Source: Rhytidiadelphus loreus (taxonomy: Eukaryota > Streptophyta > Bryopsida > Hypnales > Hylocomiaceae). Taken from it: DNA of 64,000 nucleotides. Below, piece by piece: positions 24,148-35,951 of the stretch; positions within the stretch are counted from its first letter, which is position 1; every line of letters begins with the position of its first letter. Below the pieces are notes generated by a model, which worked only from the letters and a program-made list of their open reading frames with translations, did no database searches and had not been told where the DNA came from. The stretch spans positions 20,181,001-20,245,000 of the forward strand of contig OX344763.1 in the NCBI GenBank assembly GCA_947034895.1, read 5' to 3'. The position numbers were made by a program, and so were the translations under genes.

Positions 24148-24739
24148 ATCAACATACTCTAGCATTTGGGTTTCTATTTGTGTAAAGTTACTTACATAAC
24201 GGTCCTTAAACATTATATCTAGCCCCTCTCCCCACGAAATTTTCTGGGTATTTTCAAAAATTGTAACCCTTAACCCATAAATGACGTGGAGGACGTTTTT
24301 CGGCCGATGAATGACAAAGAATCTCTCCGTGTAGAACATAAATGCAACTATTCATCCTCCAAAATTTGTGTGGAAAGGGTAGATCATCTACATTAGTTTG
24401 TCTTCCAATGAGTACTTTTTCATTTTTTTAAGCCAACAATTCACTCGGTGACAAAACAAATGATTTCCACGGTAACCAGCCCGGCGTTCCAGGGTTAAAG
24501 TAAGGACAGGTTACGATCGATACGGCTCTCACTGACTTCTAGCGTTTTTTCTGTGAACATTACTGCCTCTCGCCTTTTCTCAATACATTTTCGACAAGTT
24601 ATTCACATTTCACTTCCTTTCTACTCTAAAGCACATCTTACTCGATACCTCGAACTCTTTTACAAAAGTGCTGTAGAGACTCAGAAAAATGGTCAAGAAA
24701 CACAACCCAATTACCCAGTTTAACGAAATTGACGTTATA

Positions 24740-25405
24740 ATTATGCCAAAGTTGGTCAGGAATGGGTCGTCGATCGGGTTCTTAATTTTACCCTAGCCTG
24801 GATCGTAGCTAGCTGTCTCACTCCCTTGTTTCGCACAATATTATTATGGAATATGTGTTTCTTTTCTTTTCATCTAGACAGTGCCTGGGTACGTAGGATG
24901 GTGAAGTTTGTGGTCTGTTTTCCTGTTATAAGTAGTGTTGCACTCGTTTTGCTGTATGTGAGTAATGTTGTTTGTCCACCAAATACGTACGGTAAGAACA
25001 AAACTATCCTGGATCGTAGCTGTCTCAATCCCTTGTTCGCACAATTGTGCAATGGTTCTTTTATGGTTGCGACTGCATGATCGATACAGAGCGACTCGCG
25101 GTCACAAACAGATCAAAACACCATTCTCGCTTCTCGGTAATATAATTAGTCTGGCAGTTCAGAGGTAACACATTCATTACCAATCTAAAACAGGAATTCA
25201 TTTGCAAGAAAGATAGTCAATTTCGTTAAACTAGCACGATTCCAGCACCAAATTTGGGAAATCAGTACGTACATGACTTACGGTCTAAAGTCTGGATAGG
25301 TATACATTCATGCTTCGGAACGTGCGTTCGGAAAGGTGCTGAAGTATTGGAAATGGGCGTTCAAGATATTAATGCACATCGACTGAGTTCAAGTGCTTCG
25401 AGGTA
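24740..25405 (+). promoter_or_regulatory. Displaced distal promoter block of P450-B
   Basis: Collinear with the upstream regions of P450-A and -D: TCACTCCCTTGTTTCGCACA modules (two partial copies, about 24785-24845 and 25010-25060), GACTCGCGGTCACAAACAG, ATTCCAGCACCAAATTTG, then AGTATTGGAAATGGGCGTT and CACATCGACTGAGTTCAAGT ending near 25400. The proximal part, with the TATA box, resumes only at about 26745, so about 1.3 kb of repeat DNA separates the two halves. Confidence 0.7.
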
Positions 25406-25722
25406 ACTCAATAGTTCAGTGTGGCAATTCCTGTATAATACGATTTAAGAAGAGCTAAATATTAAGCTCCATACTTCAAATTTGATAAATTATGATACTG
25501 TTATAATGAAGGCTTTATGAGAGGAGCTAGGGCTGAGATTTCTAACTTGAATCATGTCAATTGATGGAATGCTCCAGTAAGAGGTAGGTGGCGATTGGTC
25601 ATGATTGAATAACTAATATACAAATCCTAAAGCACCAATAGTTGAATGTGGTGAATGTAATAATGATAACTAGTATTATTCACTGGGGGCTTTTTTGCAA
25701 TTCCCTCTTACTTTCCCTTGTG

Positions 25723-26144
25723 TAAGGTAGGAGGCTCAAACTCCGTTCTGGCATTTAGAACCGCCCCTATAAATGGTACTCGAATGGGCTGGAGGTGGTT
25801 CTTGAATTGACCTTCATTGTCATTAAATGAATCAAGAAAAATACTATTTATTATTGCAAGAGCCAATTAGTTTCCTTTCTTTTCCCATTTCTATTTAGAA
25901 GTCGCAGTGAACACTTTATGAAAGACCTAGGATCACAAATAGGGACCTATGACACATCTTGTTTGAAAATTCATAACTAATTTAAAAATGATCCAAAAAA
26001 TATGAAATAACTTGGGTTAGATGCCAATTCTTCTTTCCTTTCAAGGAAAATTTATTCAAAAATATTTTGAGCAGTTTCACCTGCCCAAAATTCAGTTCCA
26101 GTGCTTACATGGTCGGTTTATGTCTTTATGAACCGACTACCTTA
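25723..26144. mobile_element. TAAGGTAGGAGG-TIR MITE, 422 bp
   Basis: Left TAAGGTAGGAGG, right end CCGACTACCTTA. The interior is collinear with 21244-21659. It lies in the insertion that splits the P450-B promoter. Confidence 0.75.
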
Positions 26145-26412
26145 TATGACAATCTGAATGATGACCTTTCCATGTATCACACACAAGATCTTTTAGGAAG
26201 ATACTTAAAAAATTAAAAAATCTAATAATTAAAAAGAATAAAAATCCCTATGGGATCTGATTTGATTGACTCCTTCCTTTTGATAAAATTCTCTTACTAT
26301 AAGTTCTTAGTATGACTTTTGACTTTCTGAGTGCCCCAAATCATTATGATGATTTAAAAACATGCCATTTTAATATTCTCAATATCTTCATGTAAGATAT
26401 TAATTCATACAT

Positions 26413-26729
26413 GGGGGATTTTGTTAAATGGCGTTATTATGTGTGCCATTTTCAGATTGCCCAGTCTGAACTCTAAAAGTGACATCTAGGACAGGTATAG
26501 ATTTGAGAAATCTTAGAAAAATATAGATTTCAGAAATTTAAGATATGAATAGATTTTAGACCGTCTGGTCTGAACTGTGAAAGTGCCATCTATGATGTAT
26601 ATAGATTTCAGACATCTAGGAATGATATAGACTTAAAAAATCTAGGAGAGTTTTACATTACAGACCGCCCAGTCTGAACTATGAAAACTGCCAAAGTTGC
26701 GGAATTTCGCCAATTTAACGAAACTGCCC
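26413..26729. mobile_element. GTTAAAATGG-TIR MITE, 317 bp
   Basis: Left GGGGGATTTTGTTAAATGGC, right CCAATTTAACGAAACTGCCC. The inside holds repeated CAGATTGCCCAGTCTGAACT-like palindromic units alternating with TCTAGGA...ATAGATTT motifs. It ends about 70 bp upstream of the P450-B TATA box. Confidence 0.8.
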
Positions 26730-26744
26730 ATAAGTTACATGCAG

Positions 26745-26918
26745 TAATCGAGTTCAAGTCCTGCCAGTTAACTCAGCAGGACTCCAGAGATTCCAGTTGT
26801 GTATATAAGACGTACACCCACACTCCAGGCATCCACAATCAGATATACATTGTTGTATTCACTCCCATTCAATTTGAAGAAAACCATTGTGCGGATCGAG
26901 GATCCGGGTGTGCAAACC
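26745..26918 (+). promoter_or_regulatory. Proximal promoter and 5' UTR of P450-B
   Basis: CTCCAGAGATTCCAGTTGTG precedes TATATAA at 26802-26808. The ATG is at 26919, 117 bp after the TATA start. The stretch is almost identical to the corresponding region of P450-A. Confidence 0.75.
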
Positions 26919-29900
26919 ATGGCAATGCTGTGGTCAGTAGAAGTCAGGAACGCCATGCTCGCAGTAGTGGTGGCGACCGGGATTGTGTATTCCGCCTTCA
27001 AGTTTGTGAGAGCTGCACTGTGGGAGCCGCTGCGACTGCGTCGCATCATGACCAAGCAAGGCGTGCGCGGACCTCCGTTCAAGTTCCTGCTGGGCCACTA
27101 CATGGACATGGTGAAATACTCCGAGTCGTTTCCTGAAACTCTTCCCATGGATGACTTCGCCAAACTCTCGCCCACAGTCACGCCGCAGTATCCCATGTAT
27201 TTTCCGAAATACGGTACGCTTCTTCTCGACGTCGTATATCGCGGAATTGGAAAGTGAATGAACCTTGAAGTCAACTATTTAATTTACATTTCGTATTAAT
27301 GCTCTGTCTATCCTTCTGTCGATCTGACTAGCTAGCTTGGTGACTCCAATCTGGAGTCTGGGACTCTCACTGGGTGTGGAAAACAGTGCAAGCATGCTGA
27401 CATGCTGAACCACGTACGCGAGTGCATGGTGAAGTATGTACACTTTCTACATGAAGATATCAGTCACCTCCGGAGATTGAAATAATAATCTTCGGGAGGA
27501 TGCTACGACAAGTACGATTAGGATATTAATTAATCTCATGGTTCAATCGTCAAGTTCGTCAATTTCGCTCGATTTTGGTTGCAAAACTTGTGGCATACAT
27601 ACACTTACACAGAGCCCCAGAAATTAGGACAAGTCCTGAAAGATGCCAAATTAAGGAGTGCCAATTCAAGGAAATTAACGGCTAAGTTCGAGCTTACGCA
27701 GGACTTATTTGGGATTTAACCGAGTCAGTGGTAGAATAATTAGCTAGAATAATTTGCCGGGGAGAGGGTACGGTATCAGTGGCTTATGATCCATCGCTTC
27801 TTCACCTCACCCGTGCGCCACCTGAAGCTGATTCGACGTACGCCAACATAACTCATTGAAATTATTCTGTAAGTCGATCTAATTTGTTACCTTAATGCAT
27901 ACATAGATAACTAAACTCATGCAATCATTGCTTGCACTGCAGGCAACATGTTTCTGTACTGGTGGGCAACGGAGACGAAACTGGTGGTGCGAGACCCGGA
28001 GATTGTGAAGGAATTGATGCTCAACAATCACGACTCCTTGGTGAGGGCGAAATTGGAAAATATGCTCATCCAGCAAGTTGTGGGCAAAGGATTGATGAAT
28101 CAAGAGGGTGAGAAATGGAGGTCCGAGAGGCGCACAGTCAGTCCGGCCTTCCACCAGGATGCGCTCAAGGTACGTACGAAAATTAAGGTGCTGGCACCTT
28201 AAACATTTTGTTCGACCGGAATCATTACCAAATTGTAGTCGTGAAAACACGTCCCAGGCAGAGTCTGAGTTTTCTGTTACTTTGATCGAGAATTAATCTG
28301 CAAGTTATTAATTAATATCCAAAGCAACACTTGAAATTGTGGTAGTAGAGTTGCGGTAGGAATTAGAGCTCAATTTTTTTTGCGTTGAGATTATGTCATT
28401 TCAGTCGTTGCTAAAGCAAGCCAATTAAGGAAGAACAACTGCAAGATAGTATCTGCCACAGACTTCGCTGCCGAGACTCCATAGATCTTTACCAGGGTTG
28501 TAACTAGCGTTTCAACACGGCAATGGTGTGCAGACCATGGTCGAAGCGATGGTGCAAGGAGCGACATCAGAGATACAAATTTGGGAGAAAAAGGTAGCTG
28601 AAGCAGACGGCGAGGTGGAAATCGACGTGGAGATAGGTGTTCATAAAATCTCCGGAAGAATTATCTCGCGGGCGGCTTTCAGTGATGATTTCGAAATAGG
28701 GGAGCAAATCTTCAAGTTTCAGAGAATCATTGCAAAAGAGGCCATGCAAATGTACCGGACCACAGGATTCTGGCTCATCCCCGGCTACAGGTAATTGCGT
28801 CTTCTCCTCTACAGTTTCGTGCAAATGAATTTCCAAGTCCTCGATTTGAAACAAACTATATACTTCCAAGCTCTTTCTGTTCTTTACGGGTCGGGTCTGA
28901 CATGCATTCGGTGATAATATGTAACAGAAACTTGCCTACACAAGGAAACCGGTTGATGAATCTGTATAGTTCCAAAGTGGATGCTCTTCTGCATGACATT
29001 ATCAACGGCCGTCTAGAAGCTGTGCGAAAAGGGGAAATGAGCGATTCCGGTAACAATGACATTTTGGGTCGCACGCTTGCCGCTGCAACAGATGGGTGGG
29101 ATGAAAGGGCGCAAGAGTTCAACATGGCGTCGGTGCTTAATCATTTCAAGCTCCTCTACTTCGGAGGTCAAGACACAGTTTCGAATGCTTTGACATTTGC
29201 GATGCTAATGTTGGCGTTGCATCCTGAATGGCAAGAGCGTGCGCGTTCGGAGGTCTTGGAGATGTTGGGCGAGGAACGGAGCTGGAGTGCCAGTGCTTTG
29301 TCCCGCCTCAAAGTGGTAAGTAAATTTTCACTCTCTGCTATCAGGAAATTAGGATACCCTTTGTAGTCCCTCTCACAACTTTGTCTCAAATCTACCTCCT
29401 CCTAACATTTCACTACTCAAACTTTTGACACACACATAGAGGAGATGCAATCTTATCCTATATCTTATATAGTAAATACAAAGAGGTCATGTTTTCATCC
29501 TTACAAATTTTCAATTAAATTTTGAAAGAACTATTGAATTTTAATGAGTTCTAGAGAAAAAACTAATTTTTTCTAATGCAATGGGGAGTTGTTGCAAATG
29601 TTACAATGATTTATACTACTAGTTGAGTAATTAATTAAGAAAGGTAAATCAAGCACATTGTACCTAAAACTATGTGTATTTATTTACAATCTATGGCACC
29701 AAAGAAGTACAATAATAGACAATTTTGCTAAAATGGTGCCATTCCGCTACTTTGGCAATTTTTATGGTTCGAACCATGCAGTCTAAAAGGTACAACCATC
29801 TTAGATGTTTGAAATCTATACCTTTCCTAGATGTCTAAAATCTATTCCTATCCTAAATGTCACTTTTATAGTTCAGACTAAGTAGTCTAAAATCTATCCC

Positions 29901-31121
29901 AATCTTAGATTTCTGAAATCTATTTGAATCGAAGATTTCTAAAATCTATACCTATCTTAGATGTCACTTTTAGAGTTTAGACTAAGCGGTTTGAAAATGC
30001 CATTTTAATGAAATTGCCCATAATAGAAATGAGGAACAACTTATTTGGTAGATGTTCATGAAGCAACTTGTTTAGATGATTTTCTAAATTCTTAAAACCA
30101 TAATGAAGATTTGATTGTAAATACTCAAAGGTTTATACCTTTACCTACTTAATTTATACTTTGTGAAACCTAGTTAAAGAAATTCAATCTAGACAATGAA
30201 TTAAAAATCCTTCTTATACACACTGCAAAAAATTGTTCACAATATCATAGCATTGCCCAACACTCCCTTACAAAACCACTAGTACCTCCATGAGATTGCT
30301 AATGAATTCATTTTTTACAAAAGAAGGGTCATAAATTGTATATTATTGTCTCTCTTCTATTGTACTATTTACTTTGAATTTTAAAATAGTTTGGTTCTTC
30401 ATTTTCTATCCAAAAATAAAGTACACTCTATATAAAATGAATTTTACTTGAAAATACAATAGCCTGAGTCAAATATAATAGTATGGATTGTAACTTAGAC
30501 CACCAAACTTACCTATGTTTATACAGGCAATTTTGGAATCCAAATGGTTTCATGATTTTCCATTAGGATTTCTTTGTTGTAAAATGTTAGGGTTTTACAA
30601 TGAGGCAGGGAGTTTGGAGCTTCTTGATGTTTCTCCTTTAGTGATTAATTGATGAAGTTTAACATTGAGAGTTTCTTTTCAAACATGGTGTGCAGGTAGG
30701 AATGATATGGAATGAAACCCTACGACTATTTCCACCTCTCATTTCAGTGACAAGAGTAGTAACAAAGGATGTGCAATTGAAAGGATTGTTTTTGCCAAAG
30801 GGCATAACAATTGAATGTGCAGTGACAGCCATTCACCAAGACAAAGTCTATTGGGGAGCTGATGTGGGAGAGTTCAATCCAGGGAGATTTGCCAATGGAG
30901 TATTAAAGGCTTGCTCACATCCACAAGCGTTTATCCCTTTTGGGTTGGGTCCAAGGACTTGCCTTGGAAACAACTTTTCAAATATGGAAGTGAAGATTGT
31001 GTTGGCCATGGTGCTTCGACGGTTTCAATTGTTGCCTTCTCCGAAGTACAAGCACCATCCCATCTTAATTTTGATGCAATCACCAAAGTTTGGCATGCCC
31101 ATTATTCTAAAAGCTTTATAA
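26919..31121 (+). CDS. P450-B, intact CYP72-clan cytochrome P450 (5 exons, 530 aa)
   Basis: Exons 26919-27213, 27943-28169, 28534-28790, 28928-29315, 30696-31121; all introns are GT..AG, and the total of 1593 nt is in frame. It is predicted to be an ER-anchored heme-thiolate monooxygenase fed by NADPH-P450 reductase. Seen: an N-terminal anchor (about residues 8-30) followed by the basic WEPLRLRRIM stretch, GVRGPPFKFL hinge, WRSER (C-helix), oxygen-binding I-helix GGQDT (339-343), K-helix ETLR (396-399), FNPGRF (449-454), and heme loop FGLGPRTCLG with Cys478. The length and intron between LKV and VGMIWNETLR fit the CYP72 clan (CYP709/714/735 relatives); members of that clan act on hormones and terpenoids, but the substrate here is unknown. 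It is the best-preserved copy of the array, though its promoter is split by repeats and intron 4 holds a MITE. Confidence 0.93.
29718..30019. mobile_element. GTTAAAATGG-TIR MITE in P450-B intron 4, 302 bp
   Basis: Left GACAATTTTGCTAAAATGG, right CCATTTTAATGAAATTGCCC. Internal TAGATGTCTAAAATCTAT-like repeats and GGTTCGAACC. It lies well inside the intron and away from splice sites. Confidence 0.75.
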
Positions 31122-31412
31122 ACTAAAGGATTATTTGGTTGTAGCTACAAATTTATAAAGCATTAGTTATTAATCTTAGTAGAGCTTGAAATGGTATAGT
31201 TGAATTGCCAAATGGAGTCATGCATTCACCACTATTGACTTGGCTTTGAATTGCGTTTTTTTTTTCTAATTTGTGTACATAGAATGGGTTGGGCAATTCT
31301 AATGTGTACCTTCATTCAATATTCATGTACATAAATATCTCTTATATTAAACAAAAAAGTGTCATGATTGTATTTGTCACATTTTCTTCTAAACAAATGG
31401 TTACGTTTTCAT

Positions 31413-31709
31413 GGGAAATTTTGTTAAAATGGCAGTCTTCCATACACCTTTTTTCCATTCATTTCCTTCTTTACACTAGCTAGTAGAAAATCAGGCCCAA
31501 TCTGTTGTTTTGGTCATGTTGATCATCAACAAATTTCTGTTGACCAACGGAAATTTGTTGATGATCAACGCGACCAAAACAACAGATTGGGCCTGATTTT
31601 CTACTAGTGTATTAGCTCTAAAATCTAGGGATTGGTATAGATTTCAGAATTCATGGCCTAAATGTAAAAGTGCCAAGTTTATGGAATACAATTATTCTAT
31701 CAAAATTTT
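31413..31709. mobile_element. GTTAAAATGG-TIR MITE carrying a nested CACTAG MITE
   Basis: Left GGGAAATTTTGTTAAAATGG, right end TTCTATCAAAATTTT. The interior CTAAAATCTAGGGATTGGTA matches 9310-9340. It is interrupted by the element at 31474-31609, so the host MITE is older. It lies about 290 bp 3' of P450-B. Confidence 0.75.
31474..31609. mobile_element. CACTAG-ended MITE, 136 bp, near-perfect hairpin
   Basis: Left CACTAGCTAGTAGAAAATCA, right TGATTTTCTACTAGTG. The arms run almost to the centre (AATCTGTTGTTTTGGTC paired with GACCAAAACAACAGATT; ATGATCATCAACAAATTT paired with AAATTTGTTGATGATC). Four bases (AGCT or CTAG) are extra in the left tip. The TIR is of CACTA type (CACTAGTAGAAAA); flanks TTA/TAT are not a clean duplication. 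Confidence 0.8.
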
Positions 31710-32301
31710 GTCTTTTCATCTTTACATATTTTCATTCAATTGAGAAGTATTATAATTGAGAATTAAATTTAGTTTGGGGCTTTGGGCAAACTATAGAAAA
31801 TACTCTACAAATGAGTATTATTGCAAGTTTTGCAACAATTGAACTATCTACTAACTCTCATTCATAGCACATTTGGCAAAAATTAATTAAAAAATTTAAA
31901 GCCTAAAAATTGCCAAATTACAAGAAAATTCATAAGAACATTAGGACTAAAATTAAACAAACTATCAATGAGCATGAGTATGTTTGTTAATGGAGATTCA
32001 ATGTAAGATTGAAGCAACCTCTAGCAGTTCCTTATAAATCTCCTGCTAGGTATCAACGATGGTCGCCACTTTGAACTTCTTTTGTGGTAATTTTGTTTAA
32101 ATTTCCAAGTATTACTAAAATAGAATAAATCAAATTTAGTGTTATTGACCTTCTTTTTGTACTTTAAATAAATGTTTGGCACTTGAGTGCCGAACTTACT
32201 ATAAACGTACAATAGTATATATGTATCTACATACCATTTGTAGTGATAGATGTTTAAGCTCCTTTCTTATATAGACTTGTCCTACAATTCACATGATCAT
32301 A

Positions 32302-32493
32302 CACTAGTACAAAACGCAGGAATTTTGATAGAATTCTGTTGATTTGGTCGCGTTGTTCCAGTCACTCTTTTGTTGATTTCAACAAAAATCTATAATTTTC
32401 AACAGATTTCTATTGGAATCAACATAACAGTGACCGAGACAACGCGACCAAATCAACAGAATTCTGTCAAAATTCCTGCGTTTTCTACTAGTA
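32302..32493. mobile_element. CACTAG-ended MITE, about 192 bp
   Basis: Left CACTAGTACAAAACGCAGGA, right TCCTGCGTTTTCTACTAGT(A). Long arms (GAATTCTGTTGATTTGGTCG pairs with CGACCAAATCAACAGAATTC less its first base step). The right tip has lost the final G. Related in style to 31474-31609 and to the ends at 37950 and 39530. Confidence 0.75.
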
Positions 32494-32648
32494 GTACTAG
32501 CTTTTTAATTTCCACTTCATCTATTTGTTAAAAATTTTACATCTAGCAACTTTTGAATATTTCATCTTACCTATTTATTAAAAGAAACCTTTTTCTTTTA
32601 GTTGGTGAAATGAATATGAGACAAAGCAATAAATTAAAGTGTCAACAT

Positions 32649-35600
32649 GTCGCAGCACAGGGCAAGCAATCTCCCCGTTATACTCCCCAAAACCACTCTA
32701 GAGCATAACAAAAGTGACTCTAAAGATTGAACCCATGAGATTTTGTGAAGTATCTACCCTACTTATGATTCTAAGCTCAGTCAGTCTCCAAACTCCACCT
32801 TTCCGGTCCTAATACTGCAATCGGAAACAACACGAACAACATAAATTAGAACCAGACTCCCTTCACTTTCCGGTCCAGGACACTATCCGGTCTGTCAAAC
32901 TACAACAATACCAGGGACCTATAACTTCCGGTCCTGAGATACCGTTCTTAGACTAATCTGTTCCGGTCTATCCTCACTCAATACAACCCCCTATCTAGTT
33001 TAGTTTTACCTCTGTTTTACCATCAGAGGGTTCGCCACTTAGTTTTGAGAGTGGCAGGCCTGCCGCTCCTTCCGTGACTTATAGTGGCTGAAGACCTACT
33101 ATCCTATCCTTCAATCTCCTACTCTAATATGAATCCAGTTTGATCCTTCATAGTAGCCCAAATGACAATCCAGATTACAAGTTACACAAAGACCCCCCGT
33201 ACGATCCGCTCATACTACACCGACCTTGATATTAAGTTCTATCCATGCGAAGTCAGGTAATTACAAGTGTACCCGTCTGTTCCAATGACAACTAAAGCCT
33301 TTCCGTTTGCCAAATAAGACAGTGAGATCTCACAGAAGTTTGGACACTCAATTGGATTTCCCACCCAGGAGTTCTAGCGCAACTAAGGAATCCCTCCCTA
33401 TCCGCCTAGCCTAGCAACGGCTCTTTCACCCGGAATACTTTACCTTAGAAGCGCTGAGGAACTGGAATCCACTTCTAACTCTTACTACCCACTCACGTAC
33501 ACTTAGATTCAAACCACAACACCAAAGGGAGAAGATTACTCAAAAAAACACATGTACACTCTTAACTCTTCACCACACATCCCTGCCAAAAACTAGAAAG
33601 ATGCATAAAGAAGAGCAAATAGAATACACAACGAAATTTCAGAAAAGATCATCTCCCTTCTCCTTTGCAGAGAATGATTTTATATACATTTGAAAATTGT
33701 ACAAAGGCAAAAAGTGCCCCTGAAAGTCCGCGCGGAACTTTCGGCTCATTCCTAACTATCTGGCCATCCAGTCCGGTCCTATTTATACTTTACAAAATAC
33801 AGTGTTTCCTAACTACTCCGCAATTCCTACATTTAGCGTGGGACTTCCGGGTTCCTCCCTTAGTTGGTTGAACACCTCAGATAGATCTCGATTCCGCTCT
33901 CCCGTTGCATGATCTGAACTTTTGGGTTCCGTCTCTAGATCAATCAATTGTTCTATCGGTCTAGTCTGTGTGGTACTCCGTTCATTCTTCTTGGATTGGG
34001 GAGTAAAATTCTTCCCTTCTTTGGTTTCTGTTCCTTTCGGGAACAACTCTAGTAAAGAAATGTCGGAGAGGTGGATCAAAGATCTGGTTAGCCTCTGGCT
34101 GCACTCCTCCATTTGGTCGGCAGCCTCCCGTACTCCTGCCATTGCTATCTCCACCTAGTCGGTGAAGTTTGTCAAAATCCGTGCCATCCGGGAACCGGAT
34201 GGTTTCTTGTCCTAGAGCCATCCTTCATCGAACAGTTTGGCCTTGGCAACTATCGATCCGGTTTCTCCAAAAGTTGCCTTCACTTGTTTTGCGACCTTCT
34301 GTATTTCTGCTGCCATATCCCGTGTGGCGGCTATATCCTCCTTGAGGGTAAGATTCTCCGCTCTCAAGGAATTGGCTTCCTCCTGAAGTCGTTGGATCTC
34401 TGCCTCCATTTTCCGGTTCTCCTCCGGATTGGAGATGTAGTCTGCGACTCGTCTTGGACCGGTGCTGCTCCCACCATCTTTGCAATTGTTGCAAGACTGA
34501 TTTGCTTGCATTCTTAATCTCCTTGAATGTTGGAAAGGATGGAGATGAGGTTGTCGAACGGATCCTCAGATTCCATCTCTTCTGAGTCCGTCTTCTCGAC
34601 TTCCAGTCTCTTCTCCAGAGCGGATTTGTCTATTGGAGGTGTCCCCCTCCTATGTGGTGGTGTCGTCTTGTGCCTTTTGAACAACCTGGCACCCTCCTCC
34701 TTGTCCTCTTCTTCCGTCTCCAGATCGGATCCGGATCCTTCTTCTTCCTCCTCATCAGTCTTCGACTCTCTGTATTTTAGGATAGTTTCTGATTGGTGTA
34801 GCCCTACTCTTTCCCACCCTACCTACCAGTTGGAATACTAGATCAAAAATGATCCGGGCCCAATCCGTTTTCCGGTCTCCGCTCAGAGCACCGAAAATCG
34901 TGTTACCAAGGGTGATAGTGACCCTTATTGGCTTCTCCAGGTGGAGGATCGAAATTAGGAACTTTAATAAGTTTCGGTTCCGCTCATCCTCGCAATCTTC
35001 TATTGCGTAACCGTTTTTCGGGTTTACCGGTCCCCGAAACTTTCCTTTGATGTACTCATCTTTCCGGCTCGCCATCCCCAAGCTTGCTATCCGGAAGTTT
35101 GACACTACCCGAAACATGTCTTCCTTTCAGCAAGACGGACTCCCCTGGACCGTGTTGTCAAACTGGTTTGACAACTTTCCAATCAACTCCCTCACCATCC
35201 GATCCTCCTTGAATCCTCAGGGTTTGTCTGCCAATCCTAGGCAACCTATGGCGGTGAGATCATCCATCAACTGGCTCTGTTCCGGTTTCGTGGAGGGAAT
35301 AACTAAAACTACTTTCCGGAGCTTCACCTCGTTGGCACTGGAAGGTCTGCTTCTTCTCAATTGAGGCATGGGCACGGCTTGGTCACTCGGATACCTTTCC
35401 GATTCTACCTTACTTTTCTCTCCTAGCCGCACGTCCCGTTCCTCACTATCTCTCTTCCGATCTCAACCGGAACACCCTAAATCCTTGCAATGCACAAAAA
35501 TTACACACACATCCGTGCCAGCAAGTATTCTGTACTTTGCACACACAAAGATAGCACAGCGCTGAGGAAGAAAACGTAATACTTGCAAAAGAACGTCTCA

Positions 35601-35951
35601 GCTAGCAAGGTGGTAAATGGGATCCTATGGACTGGCCATCCTTTACATAGTTAAAGGAGACCCCTAAGTCATCATGACTCAATCCGTTCTGACCTAATCC
35701 AGTCCTCAACCTATCTGCTCAAAACCTAATCCGCTCATGACAGAATCCGGACATACTTATTCTGGTTATAACCTATTCCGGCCAGATTTCGTTTCCGTGT
35801 TTGAAATGGATTAATCCGGTTTGGATACTACTTCACTTCTTTGGCTTATTTCTGGTTGTACCTTATCCCTAAACCGGGTTATGATTCCTAGTAAAGAATT
35901 CTAATCCAACTTTTGGATAATTCACAGAAAACCAAAAAATTAGGTTCGCGA
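32649..35951 (-). mobile_element. Degenerate retroelement-like block, CCGG-rich
   Basis: Bounded by short inverted TGTCGC (32649) and GCGACA (35951); flanks CAACA and CTACA could be a diverged 5-bp target duplication. The block is more GC-rich than its surroundings and full of TTCCGGTC motifs. The minus-strand coding remnants look gag-like; no reverse transcriptase, protease or integrase motif is visible and no long terminal direct repeat was found. It may be a non-autonomous LTR element or a deletion derivative. Confidence 0.5.
33813..35432 (-). pseudogene. Gag-like coding remnants, broken by stops and frameshifts
   Basis: On the minus strand, from right to left: 35432-35217 (basic, ends LTAIGCLGLADKP), then without a long gap 35117-34755 (SRKDEYIKGKFRGPVNPKN and a segment with IRVTITLGNTIFGAL and FDLVFQLVGRVGKSRATPI), an acidic Glu/Asp/Ser-rich stretch, 34511-34212 (a coiled-coil: MEAEIQRLQEEANSLRAENL) and 34154-33813. 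The pieces look like parts of one former protein. The coiled coil plus a globular domain fits the gag of plant retroelements, but I recognise no named family. Confidence 0.5.

Larger units (their letters stand above)
25406..26744. mobile_element. Repeat insertions splitting the P450-B promoter
   Basis: This interval is absent from the matching place upstream of P450-A, -D and -E. It contains a TAAGGTAGGAGG-type MITE (25723-26144) and a GTTAAAATGG-type MITE (26413-26729), plus AT-rich filler. The edges are not resolved to the base because shared sequence (GAGTTCAAGT) occurs at both sides (about 25385 and 26750), which could reflect a target duplication. Confidence 0.6.

Noticed and set aside
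31474..31613. Target-site duplication for the CACTAG MITE
   Set aside because: The flanks TTA and TAT are not identical, so no duplication is claimed although the ends are clear.
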